Shown here piece after piece: positions 5,003-5,900 of a DNA stretch of 5,900 nt. The position numbers and the translations under genes were made by a program. Position 1 is the stretch's first letter, and each line of letters starts with the position of its first letter. The stretch is from an uncultured Clostridia bacterium (lineage in GTDB: Bacteria > Bacillota > Clostridia > Oscillospirales > Ruminococcaceae). The notes beneath the pieces were generated by a model, which was not told the origin of the DNA, searched no databases, and was given only the letters and a program-made list of their open reading frames with translations. The stretch covers positions 1-5,900 of the forward strand of contig CAMNBY010000203.1 in assembly GCA_946533615.1 (NCBI GenBank). The letters run 5' to 3'.

Positions 5003-5900
5003 TCAGCCGCGGAGCTTGTTTGCGAGCATTTTCGCGGCCTTGTATGCGTCGCCGCAGCCGAGAGTGATAACGAGGTCGCCCTCGCGGCAGTTTTCGGCGA
5101 TATAGTCAACGCACTGAGCGAAGTTGTGCTGCTTCTGCTCGGCGGTCTGGCGGTCGGCGAGCTCGTGGTCGGTCTCGAACCAAACGGCGCCGGGTATTTT
5201 CGAGGCAAGATCCTCGGTATAGATACCGATAGTGTTCTTCTCGCGGCTGCCCATGATGTCGGTGATAACGGCCACGTCAGCGATCGACAGCGCCTTAACG
5301 AAATCATCGAGCAGCAGGCTCGTTCTGGTATAGGTGAAGGGCTGGAACACCGCCCAAACGCGCTTGAAATCCAGCTGCTTGGCGGCCTTTAAGGTGCAGG
5401 CGAGCTCTGCGGGGTGATGAGCGTAGTCGTCAACTATCGTAACTCCCGCGACCTCGTCGATCTTCTGGAAGCGCCTGAGAGCGCCCGTGAAGTGCTCGAG
5501 ACCCTGAGCTATTTTTTCCATCGGCACGCCGTAAAGCTCTGCGGCGGCAACGGCAGCGGCGGCGTTGAGTACATTGTGGTCGCCGGGAACGTTGATGGCA
5601 AGAGTGGCCTTCTTCTCGCCGTGAACGAAGATGTCAAAATCTGTGCGGAGGCCTTTTCTGCCTGTGATGACTACCCTGTAGTCGTTGCCTTCGCCAAAGC
5701 CGAAGGTGACTGTTTTCTTATCCAGCCCCTCGACGGCTTTGAGGGTATTTGCATCGTCGCCGTTGACGACAAGGGTCTTGGTGGTCTTTTCGGCGAACAC
5801 GCGGAAGGAGCGGATAATGTTGTCGATATTCTTGAAATACTCGAGGTGGTCGGCGTCAACGTTGAGTATCACCGCGACGTCGGGGAAGAGCTTCAAGAAG
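5003..5900 (-). CDS. murC: UDP-N-acetylmuramate--L-alanine ligase, central and C-terminal part (5' end outside window)
   Basis: Cytosolic ATP-dependent Mur ligase adding L-alanine to UDP-N-acetylmuramic acid, the first step of the peptide stem. About 299 codons are seen of a protein usually near 440-460 residues; the UMP-binding domain and the ATP P-loop are upstream of the window. Counting from the codon at 5894-5896 (a TTG that is an internal Leu, not a start): NVDADHLEYF (12-21) is the central-domain motif, PGDHNVLNAAAAVAAA (104-119) the family motif before the C-terminal domain, DDYAHHPAEL (156-165) the diagnostic MurC signature, FQPFTYTRT (184-192) and TDIMGSREK (212-220) the C-terminal-domain motifs, and VITLGCGDAYK (276-286) the end motif. 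The HHPAE motif separates it from MurD/E/F and favours MurC over Mpl. The open frame continues to base 5900. lexA begins 34 bases after the TGA stop. Confidence 0.95.
   Translation of the reverse strand, partial: FLKLFPDVAVILNVDADHLEYFKNIDNIIRSFRVFAEKTTKTLVVNGDDANTLKAVEGLDKKTVTFGFGEGNDYRVVITGRKGLRTDFDIFVHGEKKATLAINVPGDHNVLNAAAAVAAAELYGVPMEKIAQGLEHFTGALRRFQKIDEVAGVTIVDDYAHHPAELACTLKAAKQLDFKRVWAVFQPFTYTRTSLLLDDFVKALSIADVAVITDIMGSREKNTIGIYTEDLASKIPGAVWFETDHELADRQTAEQKQHNFAQCVDYIAENCREGDLVITLGCGDAYKAAKMLANKLRG

Larger units (their letters stand above)
1592..5900 (-). other. Probable transcription unit murC-lexA-membrane protein-zinc ribbon-cls
   Basis: Five same-strand genes separated by 34, -1, 38 and 34 bases, each with its own Shine-Dalgarno or overlap coupling, and no terminator-like structure in any gap. 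The likely main promoter is upstream of the window before or inside murC; a weaker candidate lies before the zinc-ribbon gene. Confidence 0.6.

Noticed and set aside
5003..5896. murC fragment as a complete short gene starting at 5896.
   Set aside because: The codon there is TTG inside the conserved FLKLFPD-like stretch, the frame stays open to the window edge, and the ATP-binding domain is missing, so the true start is outside.
1..5900. A defence island, CRISPR array, toxin-antitoxin pair, phage or transposase gene.
   Set aside because: Every supported coding region is accounted for by housekeeping or small membrane proteins, and no direct-repeat/spacer pattern other than the heptamer repeat was seen.

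Overview
The window is a 5.9 kb chromosomal segment that looks like a low-transfer, housekeeping region of a GC-rich Firmicute. The protein types (PheB-family ACT protein beside homoserine dehydrogenase, Gram-positive-type cardiolipin synthase with HKD motifs, LexA, MurC), the strong GGAGG-type ribosome sites and an intergenic AATGCAC/AATTCAC repeat together suggest the Oscillospiraceae (Ruminococcus-like clostridia). That placement is inference from memory of these genomes and was not tested by any search. Every supported gene is on the minus strand, so transcription runs from high to low coordinates. The long plus-strand open frames are shadows of GC-rich minus-strand codons.

Reading in the direction of transcription: 5900-5003 is the middle and end of murC (UDP-N-acetylmuramate--alanine ligase, peptidoglycan precursor synthesis), entering the window already in frame. 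Then come lexA (4968-4384, SOS repressor), a 188-residue membrane protein of unknown function whose start codon overlaps the lexA stop (4384-3818), a zinc-ribbon protein with one membrane span (3779-3165), and cls, a cardiolipin synthase (3130-1592). Gaps between these five genes are 34, -1, 38, 34 bases, so they probably form one transcription unit with an envelope theme (cell-wall precursor, two membrane proteins, a phospholipid enzyme) plus the SOS regulator. A possible weaker internal promoter sits in front of the zinc-ribbon gene.

The only non-coding stretch above 300 bases (1276-1591) separates this unit from the next. It contains a roughly 200-base repeat with near-perfect 23-base inverted ends built from AATGCAC/AATTCAC heptamers, small GC hairpins inside, and no coding capacity. 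Its edge lies two bases past the cls stop. Immediately beyond it is a very good SigA-type promoter (TTGACA, 17 bases, TATATT with extended -10 TG) that drives a second unit: a PheB-family ACT protein (1275-832) and hom, homoserine dehydrogenase (795 to beyond base 1), the branch-point step to threonine and methionine. The leader is only about 35 bases, too short for a T-box or riboswitch.

I see no defence system, CRISPR array, RNA gene, transposase or phage gene. The points most worth a second look are the heptamer-ended repeat, the unknown membrane protein coupled to lexA, the apparent absence of a Bacillus-type LexA box in front of lexA, and the zinc-ribbon membrane protein next to cls.
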